Counted from the first letter of the stretch, positions 34,892 to 43,891 are shown. The stretch is 64,000 nucleotides of DNA from JAISST01 sp050434145 (GCF_050434145.1 NZ_JBNPVX010000001.1:62001-126000); one strand, 5' to 3'. A program made the numbers and translations. Notes: a model not told the origin generated them from the letters alone.

Positions 34892-34924
34892 GTATAAATT
34901 TCAGTATAACTTCGAAATTTATAC
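34892..34924. promoter_or_regulatory. Palindromic site upstream of tpiA
   Basis: Perfect 11-bp inverted repeat GTATAAATTTC / GAAATTTATAC with an 11-nt centre, ending about 10 nt before a TTGACA hexamer (34934) and 58 nt before tpiA. Could be an operator for the glycolytic genes. Confidence 0.5.
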
Positions 34925-34982
34925 TAAAAAATGGTTTGACACCCAATTTAAACTATATTTCGTAAAGGAGAATTGATTAGTA

Positions 34983-35738
34983 ATGAGAAAAAAGATAATA
35001 GCTGCCAATTGGAAAATGAATAAGACAAATAAAGAAGCTATCGAAATGCTTACAGAATTGAAAAGCATAGTAAAAAACATTAAAAATGTTACCATTATTG
35101 TTGGTGTTCCATTTACATCTCTTAATGATGCTGTAAAAACAACTATTAACACAAATATCAGCATTGCTGCAGAAAATCTTTATCCAAAAGATTTTGGGGC
35201 ATATACAGGTGAAATATCTCCGATTATGCTTAGGGATATTGGAGTTAAATATGTAATTATTGGCCATTCCGAAAGGAGAGAATACTTTAAAGAAAGTGAT
35301 GAATTTATTAATGAAAAAATTAAAGCTGCTCTTTCTCATGATTTAATCCCAATTTTATGCATTGGTGAAAAATTGGAAGACAGAGAAGCTGGAAAAACTG
35401 ATGATATAAATAGGAAACAATTAATAAATGGACTAAAAGATATCTCCAAAGAAGATGCTAGGAAAATAATTGTTGCATATGAACCAGTGTGGGCTATCGG
35501 AACTGGAAAAACAGCTACTCCAGATATGGCTCAAAAAACTCATAAAAATATTCGAAATATCTTGAGTGATATTTTTGATGCAGAAGTTGCAAATGCTGTC
35601 CCTATCCAATATGGAGGTTCAATGAATGCATCTAATGCAAAAGAATTACTATCACAGCCTGATATAGATGGTGGCCTTATTGGTGGTGCATCATTAAAAG
35701 CTGATTCTTTTTACGAAATTATTCAAGCTGGAGAATAA
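34983..35738 (+). CDS. tpiA: Triosephosphate isomerase
   Basis: Glycolytic interconversion of DHAP and GAP. The 251-aa protein has AANWKMNKT (Asn/Lys at the active site), YVIIGHSERREYF (catalytic His), VAYEPVWAIGTGKTATP (catalytic Glu) and GGSMNASNAKELLSQPDIDGGLIGGASL. Normal length. Good AAAGGAG site upstream. Followed 54 nt later by gpmI, forming a small glycolytic operon. Confidence 0.98.
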   Translation: MRKKIIAANWKMNKTNKEAIEMLTELKSIVKNIKNVTIIVGVPFTSLNDAVKTTINTNISIAAENLYPKDFGAYTGEISPIMLRDIGVKYVIIGHSERREYFKESDEFINEKIKAALSHDLIPILCIGEKLEDREAGKTDDINRKQLINGLKDISKEDARKIIVAYEPVWAIGTGKTATPDMAQKTHKNIRNILSDIFDAEVANAVPIQYGGSMNASNAKELLSQPDIDGGLIGGASLKADSFYEIIQAGE

Positions 35739-35792
35739 ATAACTCATTCACCTAAAAAATTAATTACAACTATTTTCTATTAGGAGGGTTCT

Positions 35793-37313
35793 ATGAAAAA
35801 ACCTTTAATGCTTGCTATATTAGATGGCTGGGGAATCAATCCTAACCCCAATGAAAAAAATGCAATAAAAGAAGCTAAGCCTGAAAATTTTTATAAATTA
35901 AAAAATATGTTTCCACACAGTAAATTACAAGCTTCTGGGGAAGATGTTGGTCTTCCAGATGGTCAAATGGGAAACTCAGAAGTAGGACACTTAAACATTG
36001 GAAGTGGAAGGATCATCTATCAACCATTGGCTGAAATTAATAGAGATATTAAAGATGGAGTTTTTTGTAAAAAACCACCTCTTATGGAAGCATTTCAATA
36101 TGCCAAAGACAATAATGTAACATTACATATTGGTGGATTAGTTTCTGATGGTGGTGTTCATTCTCATATTACACATATCTATGCTTTAATAGAAATGGCT
36201 AAAAATTATAATCTAAATAAATTTTTCTTGCATGCTTTTTTAGACGGAAGAGATACTCCTCCTGAATCAGGTGCAGGATTTTTAACAGGTATAGAAAACA
36301 AAATGAAAGAAATTGGTGTTGGTAAAATAGCTACTATTTCTGGTAGATATTATGCAATGGATAGAGATAAAAATTGGGATAGAATAGAAAAAACTTATAA
36401 TGTTATGGTTAATGGAATAGGTAATAATTATGATTCTGTAGAAGAGGCAATGAAGAAATCTTATACAAATGGAATAACTGACGAATTTCTAATCCCTTCT
36501 GTCATAGATAAAAATGGTCTTATAAAATCTGGTGATGTATTTATTAATTTTAACTTTAGACCTGATCGTGCTAGAGAAATAACTAGAGCATTAAATGATA
36601 AGCAATTCTCTGGATTTGAAAGAACATATTTAGGATTAAAATACTATTGTATGAGACAATATGATGCAACTATTAATGCAGAAATTATTTATACAGATAA
36701 AGAAATTAAGAATACATTAGGAGAAGTTATTTCCAAAGCTGGACTTACTCAGCTTCGTACAGCAGAAACTGAAAAATATGCCCATGTAACTTTTTTCTTC
36801 AATGGTGGTGTAGAATCCCCCTCTCCTCATGAAGACAGGATATTAATAAACTCACCAAAAGTTGCCACATATGATTTACAACCAGAAATGTCAGCTTTTC
36901 CTCTGACAGAAAGTGTGATTAATGAAATAAATAAAGATAAATATGATGTAATTATTCTAAATTTTGCCAATCCAGATATGGTTGGTCATACTGGAATATT
37001 TGAAGCAGCTGTAAATGCAATTAAAGATATTGATATTTGTCTCGGTAAAATATCTGATGCCATCCTAGCTAAAAATGGTACATTAATAGTAATTGCTGAC
37101 CATGGTAATGCAGAAAAAATGGAAGATCCTTTAACACACGAACCATTTACTGCTCATACAACCAATCCAGTTCCTTTTATTCTAGTATCTGACAAATATA
37201 AAAACAATACTGTAAATCATGGAAAACTATCTGATGTTGCTCCAACTATGTTAGATATACTGGGAATAGAAAAGCCATCTGATATGACTGGTGTGTCTCT
37301 TATTAATAAATAG
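35793..37313 (+). CDS. gpmI: Cofactor-independent (Mn-dependent) phosphoglycerate mutase
   Basis: Interconverts 3- and 2-phosphoglycerate. The 506-aa protein belongs to the alkaline phosphatase superfamily: LAILDGWGINPN near the N-terminus (metal Asp), MGNSEVGHLNIGSGR (catalytic Ser), FLDGRDTPPESG, NFRPDRAREITRAL, and C-terminal metal block IVIADHGNAEKM with HTTNPVPF. Intact. A MITE-like element lies shortly downstream. Confidence 0.98.
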   Translation: MKKPLMLAILDGWGINPNPNEKNAIKEAKPENFYKLKNMFPHSKLQASGEDVGLPDGQMGNSEVGHLNIGSGRIIYQPLAEINRDIKDGVFCKKPPLMEAFQYAKDNNVTLHIGGLVSDGGVHSHITHIYALIEMAKNYNLNKFFLHAFLDGRDTPPESGAGFLTGIENKMKEIGVGKIATISGRYYAMDRDKNWDRIEKTYNVMVNGIGNNYDSVEEAMKKSYTNGITDEFLIPSVIDKNGLIKSGDVFINFNFRPDRAREITRALNDKQFSGFERTYLGLKYYCMRQYDATINAEIIYTDKEIKNTLGEVISKAGLTQLRTAETEKYAHVTFFFNGGVESPSPHEDRILINSPKVATYDLQPEMSAFPLTESVINEINKDKYDVIILNFANPDMVGHTGIFEAAVNAIKDIDICLGKISDAILAKNGTLIVIADHGNAEKMEDPLTHEPFTAHTTNPVPFILVSDKYKNNTVNHGKLSDVAPTMLDILGIEKPSDMTGVSLINK

Positions 37314-37362
37314 AATGAATTATATTAAAAAGTAAATAAAATCACAACTCATATCTTTATCT

Positions 37363-37640
37363 TAGGCAGTTGCAAAATACAAAGTTTTTTATTATTTTTA
37401 CAAAAAATTGTTTACATAAATAAATGCACCGAGCTGCTGCTTATGGCTATCTACATTCGCTGGCATCACGACATACTGTCCACATTAAAAAATATCATGT
37501 CTAAGACATTCATTTTGCTAACTGGATGGCACTACCAACTCCAACAGCAACCAAGCATAATGAGTCTGTAGGAAAAGAATAATTGAAAAAATAATAAAAA
37601 TATGAATTTTGTAGGCTAAAAATAGTTTTATAACAGCTTA
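37363..37640 (+). repeat. MITE-like element, copy D
   Basis: 278 bp running from TAGGCAGTTGCAAAATAC to AGTTTTATAACAGCTTA. Perfect 10-bp direct repeats ATCTTTATCT abut both ends (37353-37362 and 37641-37650), which is strong evidence for insertion with target duplication. No coding capacity. Confidence 0.85.
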
Positions 37641-37665
37641 ATCTTTATCTTTTTAGGAGGATTTT

Positions 37666-39246
37666 ATGATTTTTGAAAATAAAGTATATATGGGGAAAAG
37701 TGGAGATGAAAAAATTCTTCTTCTTCCTTCCATGGCCAATAGACATGGATTAATCGCTGGTGCTACTGGTACTGGAAAGACTGTTACTCTAAAAGTAATG
37801 GCTGAAAGTTTCAGTAAATTAGGAGTTCCTGTTTTCATTGCAGATATCAAAGGTGATGTCGCTGGAATGGCATCTGCTGGAATCGATAATGAAAATATGC
37901 AAAAGAGGATCAAAAACTTTGAATTGGAAAATTTCACATACGAAAAAAACTCTGTTTCATTTTGGGATATCTATGGTAATCTTGGTCTACCTGTAAGAAC
38001 TACTATCAGTGAGATGGGACCAACTTTACTTGCTCGTATTTTAAATTTAAATGAAACCCAAGAAGGAATATTATATATCATATTCAGAATAGCTGATGAT
38101 AATGGTTGGTTACTTCTGGACATAAAAGATTTACGTGCTATGCTCCAATATGTGAGTGATAATAGCTCCAAATACATTATTCAATACGGAAACATTCAAA
38201 AACAATCTATTGGTGCTATATCACGTGCATTACTTACTTTGGAAGATAATGGTGGAAGCCAATTCTTTGGAGAGCCATCACTTGATATAAATGATTGGAT
38301 TGCAAAAGATGCAAGTGGTAATGGTATAGTCAATATCCTAGATGCCACTAAACTCGTTAACAATCCAAAACTATATTCTACATTCCTTTTGTGGATGCTT
38401 ACTGATTTGTATGAAAGACTGCCAGAAGTAGGAGATTTAGATAAACCAAAGATTTTGTTTTTCTTTGATGAAGCACATTTATTATTCAAAAATATTTCTT
38501 CTACATTATTGGAAAAAGTAGAATTAGTAGTAAAGTTAATTAGATCAAAAGGTGTTGGAGTTTATTTTATTACTCAAAATCCAGCTGATATTCCAGATAG
38601 TGTATTAGCTCAATTAGGAAACAAAATCCAACATGCTCTAAGAGCTTACACTCCTACAGAAATGAAGGCAGTGAAAGTTGCCGCTAATTCATTTAGACCA
38701 AATCCTAATTTTTCGACAGAAAAAATTATCTCTGAAATGGGAATTGGTGAAGCTCTTGTATCATTTTTAGATGAAAAAGGTAAACCTAATATTGTAAAAC
38801 GTACTGCTATTCTCCCACCACAATGTAATATGGGAGTTCTTGATGATTATGATAGAAAAGAGATCATATTCAGAAATCCATTAGGTTCTAAGTATGTTAA
38901 TATGATTGACAGGGAATCAGCTTATGAAATATTAATAAAAAAATATTCTGATGAAGATACTCGTAAAGAAGCAATTAAAGAACAAAAAGAACGAGAAAAA
39001 GCAGAAAAAATTGCAGAAAAGGAAAGACTTGCTGAAGAAAAGCGGGCTGAAAAAGAAGCAGAAAAGTTAAGAAAAGAAAAGGAAAAAGAAGAAGCACGTA
39101 TAGCAAAAGAAAAAGCAAAGTATAAGTCCCCATTTGAAAAAATGGCAACTACAGCAGCAAGGACAGCTACGAATACAGTTACTAGAAGTATCGCAACCAA
39201 AATTAGTCGTGGAATTATGGACATGCTATTGGGCAAGAAAAAATAA
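37666..39246 (+). CDS. HerA-like / DUF853 P-loop ATPase
   Basis: A 526-aa protein of the DUF853 HerA/FtsK-like ATPase family. Walker A GATGTGKTVTLKV (~34-46), Walker B ILFFFDEAHLLF, sensor-like YFITQNPADIPDSVLAQLGNKIQHALRAYTP, then a long Lys/Glu/Ala-rich coiled coil (~430-490) and a basic tail. Members are widespread and poorly characterised, possibly DNA or protein translocases. Start preceded by AGGAGG. Its transcript ends at a clear terminator; the promoter must lie near or within repeat D. Confidence 0.9.
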   Translation: MIFENKVYMGKSGDEKILLLPSMANRHGLIAGATGTGKTVTLKVMAESFSKLGVPVFIADIKGDVAGMASAGIDNENMQKRIKNFELENFTYEKNSVSFWDIYGNLGLPVRTTISEMGPTLLARILNLNETQEGILYIIFRIADDNGWLLLDIKDLRAMLQYVSDNSSKYIIQYGNIQKQSIGAISRALLTLEDNGGSQFFGEPSLDINDWIAKDASGNGIVNILDATKLVNNPKLYSTFLLWMLTDLYERLPEVGDLDKPKILFFFDEAHLLFKNISSTLLEKVELVVKLIRSKGVGVYFITQNPADIPDSVLAQLGNKIQHALRAYTPTEMKAVKVAANSFRPNPNFSTEKIISEMGIGEALVSFLDEKGKPNIVKRTAILPPQCNMGVLDDYDRKEIIFRNPLGSKYVNMIDRESAYEILIKKYSDEDTRKEAIKEQKEREKAEKIAEKERLAEEKRAEKEAEKLRKEKEKEEARIAKEKAKYKSPFEKMATTAARTATNTVTRSIATKISRGIMDMLLGKKK

Positions 39247-39259
39247 ATAAAATCATTAT

Positions 39260-39293
39260 GAAGAATTACTTATGAAAGTAGTTCTTCTTTTAT
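39260..39293 (+). terminator. Intrinsic terminator of the HerA-like gene
   Basis: 12-bp stem GAAGAATTACTT / AAGTAGTTCTTC (one G-T pair), 4-nt loop ATGA, then TTTTAT. Confidence 0.8.
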
Positions 39294-39390
39294 AATCATA
39301 ATATCATTTTCAAACATTACATAAAAAAAATTTGACCATTCTAATTGAGATGGTATAATCCTATTATATCTTATTTAAAAAACTCAAATT

Positions 39391-39665
39391 TAAGCAGTTG
39401 CAAAATACAAAGTTTTCTTTAATTATTTTCACAAAAAATTGTTATATAAATCTTTTGAGGTTTGGGGCTTGCCCAAAAAGCACCAAGCCGACGCTTTTAG
39501 TTATCTAGGTTTGCTGACATGACGACATACTATCTATATAAGTAAAATATCATTTCTAAGACATTCATTTTTCTAACTGGATAGCGAGTCTGGTGAAAAA
39601 GAAGAATTAAAAGAATAATAAAATTATGAATTTTACAAGATATAAGATAGTTTTGCAACAGCTTA
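39391..39665 (+). repeat. MITE-like element, copy E
   Basis: 275 bp from TAAGCAGTTGCAAAATAC to AGTTTTGCAACAGCTTA, nearly colinear with copy D including the TTTCTAAGACATTCATTTT block. Flanking repeats AAAACTCAAATT (left) and AAAACTAAAATT (right, offset by ~4 nt) are imperfect. Confidence 0.82.
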
Positions 39666-39698
39666 AAATAAAACTAAAATTTTAAAGGAGGTCTTATT

Positions 39699-40196
39699 AT
39701 GCTAGAGCATTTAAATGAAAAAATCCGTAAAAAGAAAGATGAACTCAGATATCTTTCTGAAATTAAACACTCCCTATTTGGATATTTGGAAGGTGGTACA
39801 GAATCATTGAGTGAAAGATTAGAAAAAGCTAAAACTAACGAGATTAATAAAATGACTGAGAATATTGCTGAAACCAAAGATTTAATAAAAAGCCTTTATA
39901 AAGATTTAATTAATGAATTTAAAAGACTAGCTAATATTTTATTTAAAAATAAAGACTTATTAGTAAGTAAAATCTTATCAAATGAACCTCTTAGCAATAT
40001 CATAATCAATGGAGAAAAAATTCACTATAAAGATGTAATTTCTCGAATCGAAAAATTGTGTGATTCTTCATATCAGGAAAAAATAGATATGATTGACAAT
40101 GAGGAAATTGAATTCCAAAAGAAAATCACAGAACTCGGTTCTGAAATTCAAGGTATGAAAAATATTTTTGACCTTTATGACATCGATTATAGATAA
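39699..40196 (+). CDS. Hypothetical coiled-coil protein
   Basis: A 165-aa cytoplasmic, strongly helical, charged protein (MLEHLNEKIRKKKDELRYLSEI..). No catalytic motif or known family. Long heptad-like stretches at ~1-80 and ~115-160 suggest a coiled coil. Good GGAGG start. It sits alone between repeat E and a terminator shared with the LysR gene. Confidence 0.72.
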   Translation: MLEHLNEKIRKKKDELRYLSEIKHSLFGYLEGGTESLSERLEKAKTNEINKMTENIAETKDLIKSLYKDLINEFKRLANILFKNKDLLVSKILSNEPLSNIIINGEKIHYKDVISRIEKLCDSSYQEKIDMIDNEEIEFQKKITELGSEIQGMKNIFDLYDIDYR

Positions 40197-40201
40197 ATTG
40201 G

Positions 40202-40235
40202 AACGCAGCTTGAATTTACTAGGCTGCGTTTTTAT
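40202..40235. terminator. Bidirectional terminator
   Basis: AACGCAGC / GCTGCGTT stem with 13-nt loop and TTTTT on the plus strand; lies between convergent gene ends (40196 and the LysR stop at 40232). Confidence 0.8.
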
Positions 40236-41116
40236 ATATTAACATTTTTTATTATAAAATCTCTGAATTTCTTTGCTGCTGGCAACATTACATAATCTTT
40301 CAACCAAAACATATAAACAGTTCGCATTGTTGAATCAATATCTCTTATTTTTAAAATCTTTAAATTTGAATTCTCTAGTTCTGGTGTATGTGGCATTATC
40401 CCTATTCCCAAATTATATGAAACCATACTTGCTACCATTTCATCTGTGGGGACTTCAAAAACCGTATTTAATTCTACTCTTGTATCTATGAGTATTCTAT
40501 CAACAAATATCTTTGTTCCACAAAATGGTGCATAACCAATATAATCCATTCCATTTAACTCTCGCAAAGAAATACTTTCCATTTTTGCCAATGGATGTAT
40601 TTTAGGCACTACTACAGCTAATTCTTCAGTGTAAATTGGATAATATGCCATTTTTTCATGATCTGTATTAGTCCCAAAGCCTATATCTGCTATGTGTTGC
40701 TCCAAATTTTTTATTGTTTCTATTGTCTGGTTCTCTCTTAATGAAAAACTTATCCTCGAAAAATCTTTATTTTCCTTAAAATTATAGATTAGTTTAGGAA
40801 TAAAATGTTTACTCAAAGAACTAACAAATGATAAAGAAATAGTCCCAGAAAATGGACTAGACATTACTTGCATAGCTTCCTTCCCATTGTCTATTTCATA
40901 AAGTCCACGAATTACATAATCCAAAAAAGTTTTTCCATATTGAGTTAATTTAATATTTCTACCACTTTTGTAAAATAATGATATTCCCAATTCCTCTTCC
41001 AGTGAAGAAATTGCATGACTCAAAGTTGACTGGGATATATATAGCTCTTCTGATGCTCTAGAATAACTTTCTATAGTTGCGATCGTTCTAAAATAATACA
41101 ATTGTTGAAGATTCAT
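40232..41116 (-). CDS. LysR-family transcriptional regulator
   Basis: A 294-aa LTTR. N-terminal winged helix-turn-helix (MNLQQLYYFRTIATIESYSRASEELYIS..LSHAISSLEEELG, ~1-60) and a type-2 periplasmic-binding-protein effector domain (ISLSFVSSLSKHFIPKLI, IADIGFGTN, AVVVPKIHPLA). Effector unknown. A palindrome suitable for LTTR binding lies in the divergent upstream region, pointing to the dehydrogenase gene at 41765 as a target. Confidence 0.93.
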   Translation of the reverse strand: MNLQQLYYFRTIATIESYSRASEELYISQSTLSHAISSLEEELGISLFYKSGRNIKLTQYGKTFLDYVIRGLYEIDNGKEAMQVMSSPFSGTISLSFVSSLSKHFIPKLIYNFKENKDFSRISFSLRENQTIETIKNLEQHIADIGFGTNTDHEKMAYYPIYTEELAVVVPKIHPLAKMESISLRELNGMDYIGYAPFCGTKIFVDRILIDTRVELNTVFEVPTDEMVASMVSYNLGIGIMPHTPELENSNLKILKIRDIDSTMRTVYMFWLKDYVMLPAAKKFRDFIIKNVNI

Positions 41117-41214
41117 AAAATCATCCTTTTTTACATTTCATATAATAAATATTGCTTTTTCCCTTATAATAATCATATCACAACCCAAGACAAATTTCAA
41201 TCAATATATGCAAG

Positions 41215-41273
41215 AAATAGATCTTTTAATTGAAAACAATCTATTTGTTTCATATTTATTAATATGATATATT
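41215..41273 (+). promoter_or_regulatory. LysR-type operator plus rightward promoter
   Basis: Perfect arms AAATAGAT (41215-41222) and ATCTATTT (41239-41246) 16 nt apart, consistent with a T-N11-A LTTR box. The right arm touches TTGTTT (41245-41250), 17-nt spacer, TATATT (41268-41273). Confidence 0.55.
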
Positions 41274-41440
41274 GAAGCTAGAAACATATAAAATTTATAT
41301 AAGGACTTCTTGAAATTTTCTTAATATTATTATTTTTAAGCAAGATCCTTAATGTGAGTAATATAACTACTCATAATTAAATCAACCAGTTAAAATCTAG
41401 ATTATTTATTAAACAAGTGCGAATGGCAAATCTCAACCTG

Positions 41441-41511
41441 CAATAAATAATAATTAATAAACTAATAAAATTTTAAATTTACAAGAGTAAAAATAGTTTT
41501 GCAACAGTTTA
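41441..41511 (+). repeat. Partial MITE-like right end, copy G
   Basis: About 70 bp matching only the right end of the repeat family (..AAATAGTTTTGCAACAGTTTA). It ends where the left flank of copy F begins, so F seems to have inserted beside an older remnant. Confidence 0.6.
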
Positions 41512-41523
41512 AAAATTATATAT

Positions 41524-41736
41524 TAAGTAGTTGCGAAATACAAAGTTTTCTTTATTATTTTTACAGAAAACTGTTATATAAATAAATCGTTTGGGGTTTG
41601 GGGCTTGCCCCAAAAGCGCCGCAGGCACTTATCAATCCAAACAGCAGCCAACCATAGCAAAGCTGATGGAAAAGAAGAATAAAAAAAATAAGAAAAGTAT
41701 GAATTGGGCAGTAAAAAATAGTTTTGCAACAGCTTA
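41524..41736 (+). repeat. MITE-like element, copy F
   Basis: 213 bp from TAAGTAGTTGCGAAATAC to AGTTTTGCAACAGCTTA, a shorter variant that keeps GGGGCTTGCCCC. Perfect 11-bp direct repeats AAATTATATAT flank it (41513-41523 and 41737-41747). Confidence 0.85.
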
Positions 41737-41764
41737 AAATTATATATTTGAAGGAGGAATTATT

Positions 41765-42943
41765 TTGAAAAAGGAAAGTGTAGTAATAGGTACAATCGGA
41801 AGTGGATATGCAGCTTATCTTCATGGAAATGGATATGAAAAAGTCTGTCAGGTGCCTATCAGGCTTAAAACAATTTGTGATTTAGACTTGGAAAAAGCTA
41901 AAGCAGTCCAAAAAAGATATGGTTATGAACAAATAGAAACTGACTTTGAAAAGATGCTAGCGGATCCAGAAATAGACGTAATAGATATTTGTACACCTCC
42001 AGCACTTCATTCTATGATGACAGAAAAAGCTATAAAAGCTGGTAAACATGTCATATGTGAAAAACCTCTTACTGGTTATTTTGGAAAACCTGAAGATGTT
42101 GCTCCAATAGGAAAAACAGTTAAAAAATCAAAAATGTATGAAACTGTTCTGAAAGATATGGAAAATTTGAAAACAGTAATTGAAAATTCTGGAAAAAAAT
42201 TTATGTTTGCTGAAAATTATGTATATGCAACTCCTATTAGAAAAGCTGCTGAAATATTAACAAAAAAGAAGAGTAAAATATTATTCTTAAAAGGTGAAGA
42301 AAGTTTAAAAGGATCTTCTTCCCCAGTAGCTGGTGATTGGAGTGGTACTGGTGGTGGTTCCCTTGCAAGAGTAGGAACTCATCCACTAACAGGTGTCTTA
42401 TACTTAAAACAAGTAGAAGCAAAAGCTAGAGGTGAAAAAATTACTATAAAAAGTGTGCTAGCAGATACTTCTTTCACTACTGGTTGCTTATCTGAAGAAG
42501 AACACAGACATATTGCTGCTAGACCTAATGATGTAGAAGACTTCTCTACACTAACTGTGACCTTTTCAGATGGTACAAAAGCCTTAGTAATAGGATGTGA
42601 TACTGTGTTAGGTGGAACAAAAAATTATGTAGAAGTCTATTGTAATGATAATGCATTAATGTGTAATATCACACCTACAGACATCTTAAATTGCTATTTT
42701 CTAGATGAAGATAATTTAGATGATGTAGTAATTTCTGAAATGCTTCCTCAAAAACTTGGATGGAACAAAGCATTTGTATCTGATGAAATAATCAGGGGAT
42801 ATACTGGTGAATTACAAGATTTTATAGAATGTATCGCTTATGATAGAGAACCACTTGCTGATTTTCAATTAGCTTATGACACAATGAAAGTTATATATGC
42901 TGCTTATGTTTCATCAGAAGAAGGACGTAGAGTAGATTTCTAA
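41765..42943 (+). CDS. Gfo/Idh/MocA-family NAD(P)-dependent oxidoreductase
   Basis: A 392-aa dehydrogenase. The N-terminal Rossmann fold reads VVIGTIGSGYAAYLHGNGY, then DVIDICTPPALHSMMTEKAIKAGKHVICEKPLTGYFG with the EKP motif of the family; the C-terminal GFO_IDH_MocA_C-type domain follows. Substrates are usually sugars or inositols; the substrate here is unknown. The start codon is TTG at 41765: GGAGG ends 7 nt before it and no ATG fits. Repeat F lies directly upstream, between the gene and its candidate promoter. Confidence 0.9.
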   Translation: MKKESVVIGTIGSGYAAYLHGNGYEKVCQVPIRLKTICDLDLEKAKAVQKRYGYEQIETDFEKMLADPEIDVIDICTPPALHSMMTEKAIKAGKHVICEKPLTGYFGKPEDVAPIGKTVKKSKMYETVLKDMENLKTVIENSGKKFMFAENYVYATPIRKAAEILTKKKSKILFLKGEESLKGSSSPVAGDWSGTGGGSLARVGTHPLTGVLYLKQVEAKARGEKITIKSVLADTSFTTGCLSEEEHRHIAARPNDVEDFSTLTVTFSDGTKALVIGCDTVLGGTKNYVEVYCNDNALMCNITPTDILNCYFLDEDNLDDVVISEMLPQKLGWNKAFVSDEIIRGYTGELQDFIECIAYDREPLADFQLAYDTMKVIYAAYVSSEEGRRVDF

Positions 42944-43011
42944 TTAAACTTCTTTAAGTAGCAGGAAAATATTTTAATTTAGCCTTCTTTAAATTTTTTA
43001 ATATAATTTTA

Positions 43012-43082
43012 TTTAAGCATTGCAAATACACCATATTGCATTTCTTCACTCATAAAGTGTGCATATGGTGTGCAGGCTTAAA
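43012..43082. other. 71-nt extended inverted repeat
   Basis: Outer arms TTTAAGC / GCTTAAA (43012-43018, 43076-43082) and inner arms ACACCATAT(T)GCA / TGCATATGGTGT, with one bulge. Not followed by a T tract on the plus strand, so not a standard terminator. Between the dehydrogenase and the small exported protein gene. Confidence 0.6.
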
Positions 43083-43172
43083 TAAAAAAACTAGTATTTT
43101 ATTTATGACACATCTAGGACAAAAAACTATGTTATTATTAAATATAAATTTTTTAATATTTCAGGAGGGGTT

Positions 43173-43553
43173 ATGAAAAAAAAACTAATGATATTGATAA
43201 TTTTTATGTTGGCTTTAGGAGCAAATACATTTGCTAGACAGGGCGATGGAACAGGTCCATATGGTGGAAATACTAGATATGCCTATTGTGATGGTCAAGG
43301 ATACAATAATAACAAACATTTTAATGGAAGAGGTTATGGTATGCACTCAAGACATAGCTTCTGGAATACCACTGATAATGAAAATTTGGCCATTTTATTA
43401 GAAGAAAAAAATCTAGAAATTCGTAAAGAACTTTTAAAAGAAGCACCTGATTGGGAAAAAATAGAAAAATTAAGCATTGAAATAAAAACTGAACAAGCAA
43501 AAGCTAAAACAAGATATATGCAAGCTAGATACACTGAATCACAAAAAAAATAG
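43173..43553 (+). CDS. Small exported protein, Spy/ZraP-like (tentative)
   Basis: A 126-aa protein with signal peptide MKKKLMILIIFMLALGANTFA, then a Gly/Asn/Tyr/His-rich stretch (~25-65) with many possible metal-binding His residues, and a helical C-terminal half (NLAILLEEKNLEIRKELLKEAPDWEKIEKLSIEI..). The combination resembles periplasmic heavy-metal/CpxP-like proteins such as ZraP, but no LTxxQ motif is seen. It has GGAGGGG before the ATG and a terminator after. Confidence 0.75.
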   Translation: MKKKLMILIIFMLALGANTFARQGDGTGPYGGNTRYAYCDGQGYNNNKHFNGRGYGMHSRHSFWNTTDNENLAILLEEKNLEIRKELLKEAPDWEKIEKLSIEIKTEQAKAKTRYMQARYTESQKK

Positions 43554-43563
43554 CAAAAACATT

Positions 43564-43597
43564 CCCCCCTTCACCAAGATGGGGGGCTTCTATTTTT
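43564..43597 (+). terminator. Intrinsic terminator
   Basis: CCCCCC / GGGGGG stem (43564-43569, 43581-43586) followed by CTTCTATTTTTTC, right after the small exported protein gene. Confidence 0.8.
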
Positions 43598-43629
43598 TCT
43601 TCATATTATTTAAGTCAAAATTTATATAA

Positions 43630-43851
43630 TCAATATTTATTTGTATAAAATTTTTCCACAAATTTTGCAAAACCTTTAAAAGTATAGTCATCCTTCTCTG
43701 GTTTTTCTAAAGATATCTTTTTAAAAAAACATGAAGGTATTTCATTTAATTTTAAGCATTTTAAAATACATAAATCACATCCTTTGTTGTTGTTAACTGG
43801 ATTAAATGGACATTTGTGATCTGTACAAGTACAAAATTCTCTAGCTTCCAT
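43630..43851 (-). CDS. Small Cys-rich DUF6485-like protein
   Basis: A 73-aa protein: EFCTCTDHKCPFN..NNKGCDLCILKCLKLNEIPSCFFKK. The pattern CxC..C..CxxC..LP/IPxCFF matches what I recall of DUF6485 proteins, probably metal- or cluster-binding, of unknown function. Two starts have ribosome sites: ATG 43851 (GAGGGGG) and ATG 43887 (GAGGT). I prefer 43851 because the family begins close to the first CxC. The 43887 site is part of a hairpin (see 43892-43915). Confidence 0.78.
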   Translation of the reverse strand: MEAREFCTCTDHKCPFNPVNNNKGCDLCILKCLKLNEIPSCFFKKISLEKPEKDDYTFKGFAKFVEKFYTNKY

Positions 43852-43891
43852 AAATATTTCCCCCTCTTTATTTTGAAAAAAGTCCATAACT

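Noticed and set aside
37453..39590. Repeats D and E as a composite transposon carrying the HerA-like gene
   Set aside because: Copy D has its own target duplication and both copies lack a transposase, so independent insertions explain them better.
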